A stretch of DNA of 64,000 bases from JAGPCH01 sp039810605 (GTDB lineage: Bacteria; Bacteroidota; Ignavibacteria; Tepidaquicellales; Tepidaquicellaceae). The stretch covers positions 1 to 64,000 of the forward strand of contig JBDHXH010000006.1 in NCBI GenBank assembly GCA_039810605.1, in the 5' to 3' direction. Position numbers and translations under genes: made by a program. The notes beneath the pieces were generated by a model. It ran no database searches and was not told the origin of the DNA. It was given only the letters and a program-made list of their open reading frames with translations. Shown here in pieces: positions 39,284 to 48,294 of this stretch. Position 1 is the stretch's first letter, and each line of letters begins with the position of its first letter.

Positions 39284-39352
39284 CAATGCTGTCCAAACTA
39301 ATTTTGAAATCGAGTAATAACTTATAAAGTATATCAAAATCGGAAGCTAAAA
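39284..39352. repeat. 69-bp dispersed repeat, copy 2
   Basis: Two substitutions from copy 1 at 36125-36193, same orientation. Again in a divergent gap (39207-39522), 77 bp from the DUF6265 start and 170 bp from the pirin start. A TAACTTTG hexamer-like -7 element is present at 39469 for the pirin gene, but with no well-spaced -33 partner. Confidence 0.9.
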
Positions 39353-39522
39353 TATTTTTTTGAAAACAAACCGGCCTGTGAAAAATTGCCGATAAGAAAT
39401 TCAAAGCAATGGCGATAAGCATTTATGAGAGGATAATTTTGTCAGTCATAATTATCCATTGAAACTTTTAACTTTGTACGGCTATTCTTTTTTATGTAAG
39501 TTTAAATCAACATTACATCATC

Positions 39523-40233
39523 GTGAATAAAATATTACATAAAGCAGATACTCGCGGTCATGCCGATCATGGATGGCTGAATACATATCATTCGTTCAGC
39601 TTCGCAGGTTACTATAACCCGCAAAAAATCAGATTTGGACTATTGCGCGTATTGAATGATGATACTGTCTCTCCGGGAATGGGGTTCGGTACTCATCCTC
39701 ATGACAATATGGAAATAGTTACGATTCCACTGAAAGGTGAGGTCGCACATAAAGACAGTACAGGAACTGAAGGAGTAATAGCCCCGGGCGAGGTTCAGAT
39801 AATGTCGGCGGGAAACGGGTTGACACATTCGGAATTTAATAATTCAAAGACAGATGAAGTTAGTTTTCTGCAGATCTGGGTCTTTCCGAAAATTAAGAAC
39901 ATCGAACCGCGATACGACCAGAAAAGATTTTTAACGGACGAGCTGAAGAATAAATTTAAGATCATTGTTTCACCGGAGAAGATGTCAGATGCACTCTGGA
40001 TCAATCAAGATTCCTACTTTTCTATGGGCAATTTTGAAAAAGGAACTTCGGCTGTTTACAAAATGAAATCAAAGAATAACGGTGTGTATATATTTCTTAT
40101 TAGCGGCAAAATCAATGTAGCCGGCGAGTTGCTGACGGAAAGAGACGCATTGGGTATAGAGGATTCCGATGAAATAAAAATTGAATCTCTTGCTGATAGC
40201 AGGGTGCTTGTCATTGAAGTTCCAATGAATTAA
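39523..40233 (+). CDS. pirin family protein (cupin)
   Basis: 236 residues from a GTG start at 39523. Bicupin with HADHGWLNTYHSFSFAGYYNP, VSPGMGFGTHPHDNMEIVTIPLKGEVAHKDSTG and GEVQIMSAGNGLTHSEFN, which carry the His/Glu metal ligands in YhhW-type quercetin 2,3-dioxygenases. Physiological role uncertain. First of three closely spaced plus-strand genes. Confidence 0.9.
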   Translation: MNKILHKADTRGHADHGWLNTYHSFSFAGYYNPQKIRFGLLRVLNDDTVSPGMGFGTHPHDNMEIVTIPLKGEVAHKDSTGTEGVIAPGEVQIMSAGNGLTHSEFNNSKTDEVSFLQIWVFPKIKNIEPRYDQKRFLTDELKNKFKIIVSPEKMSDALWINQDSYFSMGNFEKGTSAVYKMKSKNNGVYIFLISGKINVAGELLTERDALGIEDSDEIKIESLADSRVLVIEVPMN

Positions 40234-40240
40234 TCTGACT

Positions 40241-40954
40241 ATGAAAATACTATATATATTCCCGCATCCGGATGATGAATCATTCGGACCAGGTGTCGCA
40301 ATGTCCCGGCAGATAAGGGACGGTCATGAAGTTTATCTTCTTACTTTGACAAAAGGCGGAGCAACAAAGCAGAGACATAAATTCGGATTCAGCATTAATG
40401 AAATGGGTGATGTCAGGTATAAAGAAATGCTTGACGTCAGTAAGGTGCTTAATCTGACAGGTATGACTGTCCTGGATTTGCCCGATAGCGGATTAAAAGA
40501 AATGGATCCGCGCGAAATAGAGAAGGTCATTGAAGATGAAATTCTTAAAATAAAACCCGACGTCATTATTACTTACGCAGTTCATGGAATCAGCGGATTC
40601 CATGATCATCTGATTTCTCATGCAGTGGTAAAGTCTGTCTTTGTAAGAATGAAAGAAAAATACGGCTATCCGTTGAGGCTCGCATTCTATACGTTGAATG
40701 AAGCTGATGCCGAAAGACAAAAATTCTTTCGGGTAAGCCATTCGAAAGAAGATGAGATAGACTGTATTATAAAATGTGATGATGTTGATCTTGACAATTG
40801 CAGAAAAGCTCTTGACTGTTACAAAACCTTCAAAGAAACGATTGACAATACAGGAATTAAGGAACAGCTTAATAAGAATGTCTCATTCGAAATTTTTATG
40901 GAGAGTTTTGAACCTAAACTCAATAATATTTTTGACAAACTTCAGCAAGAATAA
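40241..40954 (+). CDS. PIG-L (LmbE) family deacetylase
   Basis: 237 residues. Zinc motif HPDDES at 11-16 and the second ligand region HGISGFHDHLISH fit N-acetylglucosaminyl deacetylases of the LmbE/MshB/BshB type. Could act in a low-molecular-weight thiol pathway such as bacillithiol, but no bsh neighbours are present, so this is only a possibility. 7 bp after pirin, 3 bp before the VOC gene. Confidence 0.9.
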   Translation: MKILYIFPHPDDESFGPGVAMSRQIRDGHEVYLLTLTKGGATKQRHKFGFSINEMGDVRYKEMLDVSKVLNLTGMTVLDLPDSGLKEMDPREIEKVIEDEILKIKPDVIITYAVHGISGFHDHLISHAVVKSVFVRMKEKYGYPLRLAFYTLNEADAERQKFFRVSHSKEDEIDCIIKCDDVDLDNCRKALDCYKTFKETIDNTGIKEQLNKNVSFEIFMESFEPKLNNIFDKLQQE

Positions 40955-40957
40955 AAC

Positions 40958-41818
40958 ATGAATGTTCTTCCGAGTGATTCAGCAATAAGAAACATTGATT
41001 TGAATGTCAGGAATATTGAGACATCATCGGACTTCTATTCAGGCATGCTGGGGTTCAGAATTGTCTCACGCGATGATAGCAATGTATATCTTTCTGCTTC
41101 CGGCAGCGAACCTTATATGATCGGGCTGCACGAAGATAATGCCGCACCGGCGAGGATGCGAGGCACGCCGGGACTCTATCATGTTGCATTCAAGTTTACA
41201 GGGAGAAAGGAACTGGCTAAAGTTTTCATGAGGCTTTTTGATGCAGGCATGAAATTTCAAGGATTTTCGGATCACCTCGTAAGTGAAGCAATTTATCTTT
41301 CCGATCCGGACGGCAACGGAATTGAAATTTATGTGGACAAACCGGAGAGAGAATGGGTCTGGAAAATGGGTGAAGTTGTTATGGATTCTCTTCCTCTCGA
41401 TTTGAGCGTGGTTACAAAGGAATATGACAAAACGGGAGATTGGACCGGCATACATCCTGAAACGAAAATCGGACATATACATTTGAATGTGTCAGATCTG
41501 CTCAATGCCGAAAAATTTTATTCCCGATTTATCGGATTCAACGTTACAAATTTCTCCTATCCTGGTGCGAGATTTTTTGCTGCAGGCAAATATCATCACC
41601 ACATTGGAGCTAACACATGGTCTGCAAAAAGAGATGCCGCAAAGGTCAAAGGCTCATTAGGAATGAAAAGCTTCAGCATATTTATTCCGGATGAAGCTGC
41701 AATAAAAAACATAGTTAAGATTGTGGCAGACAATGACCTCATTCTTGAAGAACATGACGGAGAAAAAGTTATTGTGAAAGATTTTGACGACAACGAAATT
41801 TTAATTACAAGTCGCTGA
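40958..41818 (+). CDS. VOC-family protein, CatE-like two-domain dioxygenase
   Basis: 286 residues with two vicinal-oxygen-chelate modules (about 8-125 and 165-285). GLYHVAFKF, HLVSEAIYLSDPDGNGIEIYVDKP and IGHIHLNVSDL are typical of CatE-like catechol 2,3-dioxygenases. Candidate metal ligands are the histidine of IGHIHLNV, the HHH cluster at KYHHHIGANTW, and an acidic residue in DDNEILI. Substrate unknown. Third gene of the pirin group, convergent with the next gene. Confidence 0.87.
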   Translation: MNVLPSDSAIRNIDLNVRNIETSSDFYSGMLGFRIVSRDDSNVYLSASGSEPYMIGLHEDNAAPARMRGTPGLYHVAFKFTGRKELAKVFMRLFDAGMKFQGFSDHLVSEAIYLSDPDGNGIEIYVDKPEREWVWKMGEVVMDSLPLDLSVVTKEYDKTGDWTGIHPETKIGHIHLNVSDLLNAEKFYSRFIGFNVTNFSYPGARFFAAGKYHHHIGANTWSAKRDAAKVKGSLGMKSFSIFIPDEAAIKNIVKIVADNDLILEEHDGEKVIVKDFDDNEILITSR

Positions 41819-41828
41819 CTATATGAAA

Positions 41829-42989
41829 CTAAGTATTGTTGACAAATGAGACTACATTACATCCCGAAAATTCAGCAAGTTTGATAAGGCTGTGCTTCAG
41901 ACTGCTTTCTATCTTTCTCCTTTGCCTGACTGAATCTTCCCAATGAATACTCTTTACGTAAAGTGTTTTAATTGATCGGTCTGATTTAAGATCCACTCTC
42001 GCAACGAATCTGTCATCATACAAAACCGGCATACAGAAATAGCCATACTTGCGTTTTGAAGACGGTAAGTAAAATTCTGCCTGAAAATCGAAATCAAATA
42101 AATCCCTTAATCTCTTTCTTTGAATCACAAGGTTGTCAAGCGGAGAGAATAATCTTGCGCCTGTCCTAACATTGCCCGCATCAATCTTTTCACTATAGTC
42201 GGACACCGAATAAAAAATCTGATTTTCTATTCCATGAATTTTGAAATTTGATATGCTCCTATTTTCCAGTAACTCATTTGCTGCATTTGCGAATTTTTTC
42301 TTATCGTATTTTCTCAAATAAGTGATCTCCCTTTCTGAAGCAAATCCAAAAGAAGTTAAAGTTTGTAAAATGAGGTGTTTGTAGAATTCGTTTTCATTCG
42401 GCATGCTTACATTTACTGCTGCCGGAATGACGTTCTCCGGCAGTTCATATACTTTCTGAAATCCTGCTCTCTTCAAGACCATTAGCTTTCCCTCATGAAA
42501 AAGAAAGTCGAGGGCATCCTTTGATGGTTTTCTGTTCCACCACCCGGAAGTACCGTTCCTGTTGTCATCAAAATCCTTAGACATAAGCGGACCTTCGCCT
42601 TTGATCCGATCAATTACATATTTCAGGATTTTCCTATTTGCATTTCTCCAATCACTGTGTCTCTTGGAATAGTTCCTTTTGCGTATCAATGAGAATCTGA
42701 AATTGTTCATTGGTATATATGCCGCTGCATGCCACCAGTATTCAAAAATAATTTTGTCGTCAACAAGTTTATCGGTAATCTCTTGCCTGTATTTTGGAAT
42801 GCGTGAATGCATTACCAAATGATGTGAGCGCTCGACAACAGATATTGTGTCTATCTGCACATAGCCAAGTTGTTCAATGATTTCCCGGCTGATTACGCTT
42901 GCAGATTTGCTATCGTCAATGACGGGAAGCTGGGACGTCAGAAACAATCTTCGGGCTTCATTTTGTGAAATTGAAATTGAAGGTAACAT
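41829..42989 (-). CDS. YcaQ-like winged-helix DNA-binding protein (HTH_42 family)
   Basis: 386 residues. The N-terminus shows LGYVQIDTISVVERSHHLVMHSRIPKYRQE and EYWWHAAAYIPMNNF, hallmarks of the YcaQ/HTH_42 family. Characterised members (AlkX/YcaQ, AZL) unhook DNA interstrand crosslinks as glycosylases. The catalytic QxQ/QxD region corresponds to YVQIDTI here, so activity is plausible. Confidence 0.87.
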   Translation of the reverse strand: MLPSISISQNEARRLFLTSQLPVIDDSKSASVISREIIEQLGYVQIDTISVVERSHHLVMHSRIPKYRQEITDKLVDDKIIFEYWWHAAAYIPMNNFRFSLIRKRNYSKRHSDWRNANRKILKYVIDRIKGEGPLMSKDFDDNRNGTSGWWNRKPSKDALDFLFHEGKLMVLKRAGFQKVYELPENVIPAAVNVSMPNENEFYKHLILQTLTSFGFASEREITYLRKYDKKKFANAANELLENRSISNFKIHGIENQIFYSVSDYSEKIDAGNVRTGARLFSPLDNLVIQRKRLRDLFDFDFQAEFYLPSSKRKYGYFCMPVLYDDRFVARVDLKSDRSIKTLYVKSIHWEDSVRQRRKIESSLKHSLIKLAEFSGCNVVSFVNNT

Positions 42990-43025
42990 TCAGCTTGAAG
43001 AGTGGAACATCAAATAACTTTAATC

Positions 43026-43472
43026 CTAAATATCTTTGAGGAGATTTCTAAGAAATGCGCGGAGTTCAATAAGATCTTCAACAAGATTTTCATTTTTTAA
43101 ATGTTCATTTTGTCTTGCGGTATCAGAGCCGAACAAACTCATCTCGCCGGGATTATAAATGTGAGCTTTCCCTATTCTGGTTTCAGAAGGTTCTTCAGGC
43201 TTTGTTTCTTCTTCCTCTCGGGACGAGTAATTCCTTATTAATTTTTTTGCGCCTTCGATTGTGTATTTTTCTTCACGCAAAAGTTTCTTGATAAAGAGAA
43301 TGAGTTTGATGTCCCGATTTGTATAGATCCTGTTTCCGGAAAGGTTCTTTGCCGGTCGTAGTTGCTCGAATTCGGTCTCCCAATACCTTAACACATACTG
43401 CTCAAGTTCCGTAATTCTGCTGACTTCACTAATCGAATAATAAAGCTTCTTCATTGCAAAGTTCTTTTTCAT
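43026..43472 (-). CDS. MerR-family transcriptional regulator
   Basis: 148 residues from the ATG at 43472, supported by AAAAGG six bases upstream; longer frames to 43526 add a non-conserved segment. MerR helix-turn-helix in LYYSISEVSRITELEQYVLRYWETEFEQLRPAKNLSGNRIYTNRDI, followed by a coiled-coil dimerisation helix. No cysteine-based metal site in the effector part. Divergent from the amidohydrolase gene across 151 bp. Confidence 0.88.
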   Translation of the reverse strand: MKKNFAMKKLYYSISEVSRITELEQYVLRYWETEFEQLRPAKNLSGNRIYTNRDIKLILFIKKLLREEKYTIEGAKKLIRNYSSREEEETKPEEPSETRIGKAHIYNPGEMSLFGSDTARQNEHLKNENLVEDLIELRAFLRNLLKDI

Positions 43473-43623
43473 GAACGACCTTTTAGAATTTTTTGCTAAA
43501 ATATGTATATAGATTTCATATTTCAATACATTTGTTAAATGTATTTACTTTAATAAGGTTAATATTAGGAATTTAAAAAATAGATTCATTTTGTTAAGTT
43601 ATATCCAATCTAATTAATACAGA

Positions 43624-45318
43624 ATGATCATAGCTAAAATGAAATCGGTTACATTGGTCCTGATAATTTTAGGAAGCATTCTCATCTCTTCGTGCGGAGA
43701 GAAACCGGATATTGTTTATACTAACGGAAAGATATATACGCTGAATGCGGAGAACAGAATAGTTGAAGCAGTTGCAATTCGCGAAGGGAAAATAATTGAC
43801 TTGGGGAGCTCCGCGGAAATTAGTGACAAGTATAAAGCCGAAGAAACAGTAGATCTGAATGGAGCCACAGTTCTTCCCGGATTTATTGATTCGGAGGGAT
43901 CAATCATACAGTTTTCAAAGAATCTGAATTTCATTAATCTTTCTTATGCAAAAAGCGTCAATGATATTTTACAACTATTGAAGGAAAAGGTAAGTCAGAC
44001 AAAGGAAGGTGAATGGATAGGAGGATACGGTTGGAGTGAACTGAATATCCCCGAAGAAGAACTCGAAAAAATTGACAAGAGTGTCCTTGATAAGGTTGCT
44101 CCGAATTATAATGTCTATCTTGTCAATGCATCGCTTAACACAGTGTGGGTGAATTCATTACTGTTGCGAACCATAAAGATAGATAAGAACACTCCTTCTC
44201 CTCCCAATGGTGAGATAGAAAAATTTGCGGATGGTGAACCCACAGGTCTCCTCTATGACGACGCTGTCAATCTGGTCAAAGATAACATTCCCGGGCTGCT
44301 GAAAAATGAAATGTTAAGCCAGGTCGAAAAGGGAGTTAATGAAATTATTAAATATGGCATCACAGAAGTACACGACAGGACGCTTGGCAAGGAAGGGCTT
44401 GAAATTTTCAGACAACTCATTGACAGCAACAGGTTTCCGATTAAAGTCTATGCTGTGCTTCCCGGAGAAGACAGTTCGCTTATTGATACATATCTTAACA
44501 AAGGTCCGGAGATTAATTACAAAGACAAGCTGACAATCAGGGCGATCTCGCTTGACTATGATGGATTATTCGAACTTCAGGACGCTTCAATGGATAATGA
44601 ATATAAATCAGATCCGAAAAAGAAAGTACCTTACGTAACTGAAGCTGAAATCGAAAGAATTTATTCACGTGTTACTGACAGAAAATTTCAGTTTTGCCTT
44701 AAAGCGGTCGGAGACAAAGCGGTAGAGACTTCTTTAAATGTGCTTGATCGTGCAATGAAGCAAAAGCCCGGCGGTGATAACAGGACAATACTCGAGTATT
44801 GCGAATTCGTTAGTCCGAAAGATTTAAGTAAAATTTCCGAACTCAAGATAATTCCTTCTGTGAGACCCGACGTTTGCATAAATGACCTTCAGATCGCTCC
44901 GGATATGATAAATCCGGAAGTCGCCAAAAAACTGGGACTCTGGAATTCACTTATTAAATCTGCAGGAATGATTACTACCGGAAGTGATTTTCCGTTTCAT
45001 CAGATAAATCCATTTGTCCAGATTTATTATCTTACTACGAGACAACTTACGGATACAGCACTCACGACAATTGCAAATCCCGATGAAAAGATTTCTTTGC
45101 TCGAAGCTGTGAAATCATACACTGTATGGCCGGCATATTCGGGATTTGAAGAAAGTACTAAAGGAAGCATAGAGAAGGGAAAATATGCGGACATGATTGT
45201 CATTTCAAATGACATATTCAATCAGCCTGTCAAGGAACTGATCAAGACTAAAGTGCTGAAAACAATTATAAACGGTAAAGTGGTTTACAACAATGTTCTT
45301 GATCCGAACAAGTTATGA
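43624..45318 (+). CDS. degenerate amidohydrolase (YtcJ/Amidohydro_3-like) lipoprotein, probably non-catalytic
   Basis: 564 residues with lipobox ILISSC (cysteine 24). The scaffold of YtcJ-like amidohydrolases is plain: YTNGKIYTLN, GATVLPGFIDS, GSDFPFHQINPFVQIYYLTTRQ, SYTVWPAY and GSIEKGKYADMIVI. But the metal ligands are gone: the HxH after PGFIDS is ExS (91-93), the histidine of the xHAxGD motif is lysine 360, and the histidine of the RIEH motif is tyrosine 392; only the aspartate of GSD (455) remains. By family knowledge this should abolish metal-dependent hydrolysis. Seven bases before prmC. Confidence 0.85.
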   Translation: MIIAKMKSVTLVLIILGSILISSCGEKPDIVYTNGKIYTLNAENRIVEAVAIREGKIIDLGSSAEISDKYKAEETVDLNGATVLPGFIDSEGSIIQFSKNLNFINLSYAKSVNDILQLLKEKVSQTKEGEWIGGYGWSELNIPEEELEKIDKSVLDKVAPNYNVYLVNASLNTVWVNSLLLRTIKIDKNTPSPPNGEIEKFADGEPTGLLYDDAVNLVKDNIPGLLKNEMLSQVEKGVNEIIKYGITEVHDRTLGKEGLEIFRQLIDSNRFPIKVYAVLPGEDSSLIDTYLNKGPEINYKDKLTIRAISLDYDGLFELQDASMDNEYKSDPKKKVPYVTEAEIERIYSRVTDRKFQFCLKAVGDKAVETSLNVLDRAMKQKPGGDNRTILEYCEFVSPKDLSKISELKIIPSVRPDVCINDLQIAPDMINPEVAKKLGLWNSLIKSAGMITTGSDFPFHQINPFVQIYYLTTRQLTDTALTTIANPDEKISLLEAVKSYTVWPAYSGFEESTKGSIEKGKYADMIVISNDIFNQPVKELIKTKVLKTIINGKVVYNNVLDPNKL

Positions 45319-45324
45319 TTTGCG

Positions 45325-46206
45325 ATGACAATCTCACAGCCGGAAAACGTTTCGGAGTATCTTAATTATTCGGCATCTCTGCTCAAAGAAAATAATATTG
45401 ATGATGCAAGACTCAATGCGGAATTAATGCTGTGCAGCATATTGAATTGCGACAGGATGCAGCTTTATATGAACCACGACAAGCCGCTTAGCGGGAAAGA
45501 GAAAGGGGAGTTGGATTCATTCATCAGAAGGAGATTGTTGAACGAGCCGTTGCAATACATACTTGGGAAGTCACATTTTTACGGACTTGAATTCTTTGTC
45601 AATGAGAAGGTACTAATCCCCAGGCCGGAGACGGAATTGCTGGTTGAAAATCTGATAAAGGACATTACGGAATCCAAACGGAAGAGAGTGTCAATTTTTG
45701 AAATCGGAGCAGGCACCGGATGCATTTCGATTTCTATTGCTAAAGAATTGAATGACAGGCAAATAGATTTTGAAATCTTTTCTATTGATAAATCTGCCGG
45801 TGCAATTGAAATTTCCGAATCAAATAAGAGTATAAACCTTTCTGAAGATGCCGGTGTTCGTTTTTACAGAAAAGATGTATTTGAAATTGAAAGGCTTACA
45901 AAAGAATATGATTACATCGCCGCAAATCCTCCGTATGTTTCGATGGATGAATACAACACACTTGCAAGCGAAGTAAGATGCTTCGAACCCAGGGATTCAC
46001 TCACGGATTCAGGCGACGGTTTTAATTTCTTTGAAAGAATTTTCTTGATTGCTTCAGATGCAAAATTCAAAGGTAAAGTCTTTTGTGAAATCGGATTCGG
46101 ACAAAGAAATGGATTGGAGAAACTTCTTGAAAGATACAGATTGAATCAATATGAGTTTTTTAAGGATTATAATTCAATTGACAGAATACTCAAAGTTTGT
46201 AAATGA
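45325..46206 (+). CDS. prmC: peptide chain release factor N5-glutamine methyltransferase
   Basis: 293 residues. Methylates the GGQ glutamine of release factors. EPLQYILGKSHFYGLEFFVNEKVLIPRPETELLVE, the SAM loop EIGAGTGCISI and the catalytic NPPY motif (AANPPYVSMDEY) are all present. Overlaps dtd by 4 bp (ATGA). Confidence 0.95.
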   Translation: MTISQPENVSEYLNYSASLLKENNIDDARLNAELMLCSILNCDRMQLYMNHDKPLSGKEKGELDSFIRRRLLNEPLQYILGKSHFYGLEFFVNEKVLIPRPETELLVENLIKDITESKRKRVSIFEIGAGTGCISISIAKELNDRQIDFEIFSIDKSAGAIEISESNKSINLSEDAGVRFYRKDVFEIERLTKEYDYIAANPPYVSMDEYNTLASEVRCFEPRDSLTDSGDGFNFFERIFLIASDAKFKGKVFCEIGFGQRNGLEKLLERYRLNQYEFFKDYNSIDRILKVCK

Positions 46207-46649
46207 TTGTTGTCATCCAAAGAGTTGAGAGTGCCGGTGTTGAAATTGAAGGTAGCGTTCACGGAGAGATTGGAAAGGGACTCCTGGTATTAGCAGGTAT
46301 TTGCAACGGTGACACTGAAGATACTGTAAGATATTTTGCAAAGAGAATTATTGATCTAAGAATTTTTAGCGATGCAAATGACAAGATGAATCTTGGTTTG
46401 AAAGATATAAACGGAGAGATTCTCGTGATTTCACAGTTTACACTTTGTACGGAGAAAAATAAAAGCGGAAATCGGCCGAGCTTCACGAATGCTGCACCGC
46501 CGCAAACAGCAGAGCCTTTGTATGAACTCCTGGTCAGTGAAATGAAAAAATATTACGATGGCAATAAAATCAAGACGGGTATCTTCGGTGCAAAGATGAA
46601 AGTGAAATTGCTCAATGAAGGACCGGTAACAATAGTCGTTGAAAAATAA
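46203..46649 (+). CDS. dtd: D-aminoacyl-tRNA deacylase
   Basis: 148 residues. Removes D-amino acids from mischarged tRNA. The active-site segments are seen: ISQFTLCTEKNKSGNRPSF (family SQFTL...KGNRPSF) and NEGPVTIVVE with the Gly-cisPro motif. Coupled to prmC by a 4-bp overlap. Confidence 0.95.
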   Translation: MIVVIQRVESAGVEIEGSVHGEIGKGLLVLAGICNGDTEDTVRYFAKRIIDLRIFSDANDKMNLGLKDINGEILVISQFTLCTEKNKSGNRPSFTNAAPPQTAEPLYELLVSEMKKYYDGNKIKTGIFGAKMKVKLLNEGPVTIVVEK

Positions 46650-46658
46650 CCGTATGAA

Positions 46659-47582
46659 ATGTCAGACAAAAAATTTTATATCATAGGCGCAGGAAGAGTT
46701 GGATCAGCATTTGCGATTGAACTTCATGATGCGGGATTCAGAATAGATTTTGTTACCGGGAGAAATCCGGAGCACCTTGATGATCTCATTTCAAGATCGG
46801 GTGCAATTACCGGGTCAGTCAAGATAGAGAAAGACTTCATCGAAAACTCTGATGTCGTAATTGTCTGCGTGCAAGACAGATTTATCAGGTCGGTAGCAGA
46901 TGAAATATCTTCGTTCGGTCTGGAGCTCAAAGAGAAGTTCTTCATTCATACTTCCGGTTCGGAAACTTCGGAGGTATTCAGCAATGAGTTCTTCGACCGC
47001 AATAACGTTCTCTCAATGCATCCTGTCCAGACATTTGATAAAATAAGTTTTGATAACAACAGACTGCTTGCGGGGATTTATTTCGGAATTGAAGGAGGAG
47101 AAGCTGCAAAAGAAGTTGCCCGATCTATTGTTGAAGTGCTTGGTTCAAAATCATTTGAAGTTCCTTCCGATAAGAAACACCTTTATCATTCAGCTTGTGT
47201 CATTTCGTCAAATTTTCTGGTTACGCTTTTGAGTGTTTCTTCAGAGATCATGGCATCAATCGGAATTGAGAAATCAATGACATTTGAAATATTCAGACCC
47301 ATAATTGAAAAAACCATTTCCAACATTGCCGAAAAGGGATTCGTAGATTCTCTGACGGGACCATTTGAAAGGAATGATGTTGGTACCATTACAAATCATC
47401 TGAATTCGATAAACGCAGAACTTCCGTGGCTCATTCCTTTCTATACTCTGCTCGGGATGGAAACGGTGAAGGTTGCATTCAAAAAAGAATCGCTTAATCT
47501 CAAGAATGTAATCTCGATTCTGGATCTGATGAATGATTACATAAAAAAAGAAGCTTCGGAAAGGAAAGAGCCGGAAAAGTAA
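46659..47582 (+). CDS. DUF2520 Rossmann-fold oxidoreductase-like protein
   Basis: 307 residues. N-terminal NAD(P)-binding GAGRVGSAFA, then SMHPVQTFDK and a helical C-terminal dimerisation domain (HSACVISSNFLVTLLSVS), matching the DUF2520 family related to F420-dependent NADP and ketopantoate reductases. Reaction unknown. Sits 9 bp after dtd in a plus-strand run. Confidence 0.87.
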   Translation: MSDKKFYIIGAGRVGSAFAIELHDAGFRIDFVTGRNPEHLDDLISRSGAITGSVKIEKDFIENSDVVIVCVQDRFIRSVADEISSFGLELKEKFFIHTSGSETSEVFSNEFFDRNNVLSMHPVQTFDKISFDNNRLLAGIYFGIEGGEAAKEVARSIVEVLGSKSFEVPSDKKHLYHSACVISSNFLVTLLSVSSEIMASIGIEKSMTFEIFRPIIEKTISNIAEKGFVDSLTGPFERNDVGTITNHLNSINAELPWLIPFYTLLGMETVKVAFKKESLNLKNVISILDLMNDYIKKEASERKEPEK

Positions 47583-47586
47583 TATT

Positions 47587-48294
47587 ATGCAAACGCGAAG
47601 AATAAATATGGTATGTCTGCTTGTTGCGTTGATAAGTTTTGTGCTTATTGCGGGGAGTTTGCAATCACAAACTATTTTTGAGCAGAAGAAAAACGTGAAA
47701 ACATTTTCATATAATTTCAAAACCGGGAAACTCAAGCGTGACACTACTTCTCCGAGTAATGTTACCGGTAAAGTTCAGAAAATTAATATCGGCGGACTTT
47801 TCATCGCTCCAAACATAGGCGTTTCATTTCCATTCGGCAAGTCTGCTGATTATTCAAATACGGGTTTTACTTATGGCGCGAAGTTTGAACTTGCATACAG
47901 CAGGTTATATCCTTTTGTATTTGGATTCGTTTATGAAAATCAATCCAACAAAGGCAATGCGGAATTTACGACCGTGAACTTCTTGACACAGTTTGACACT
48001 AAAATTAATTATTATGGAGGGAGTGTTGATCTGATTCTGAACAAGTTCGTCAAATCAGATTTCACGATTCCTCTTTTGTCGGCGGAAATTAAATTTGCGA
48101 AGGTCAGCAGGGAAGTAAATCCGATTTCTCAATTGCCGGAGGGAGTTCCAACCGAAGAAAGTCTGCTTACATATTCAGCAGGACTCGGGTTTACTATATA
48201 TGTCCTCGACCTAAGCGGTAAATATACTTTTGCCAAAGACTACTCTAACCTTACTTTTCAAATGAGAATTCATTTGCCCATTGTCAAGTTTTAG
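47587..48294 (+). CDS. outer-membrane beta-barrel protein
   Basis: 235 residues with a signal peptide near residues 8-27 (MVCLLVALISFVLIAGSLQSQ) and amphipathic strands from about 60 on, ending YSNLTFQMRIHLPIVKF. Function unknown. Its stop codon overlaps that of the convergent glycosyltransferase gene by 4 bp (TTAG). Confidence 0.75.
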   Translation: MQTRRINMVCLLVALISFVLIAGSLQSQTIFEQKKNVKTFSYNFKTGKLKRDTTSPSNVTGKVQKINIGGLFIAPNIGVSFPFGKSADYSNTGFTYGAKFELAYSRLYPFVFGFVYENQSNKGNAEFTTVNFLTQFDTKINYYGGSVDLILNKFVKSDFTIPLLSAEIKFAKVSREVNPISQLPEGVPTEESLLTYSAGLGFTIYVLDLSGKYTFAKDYSNLTFQMRIHLPIVKF

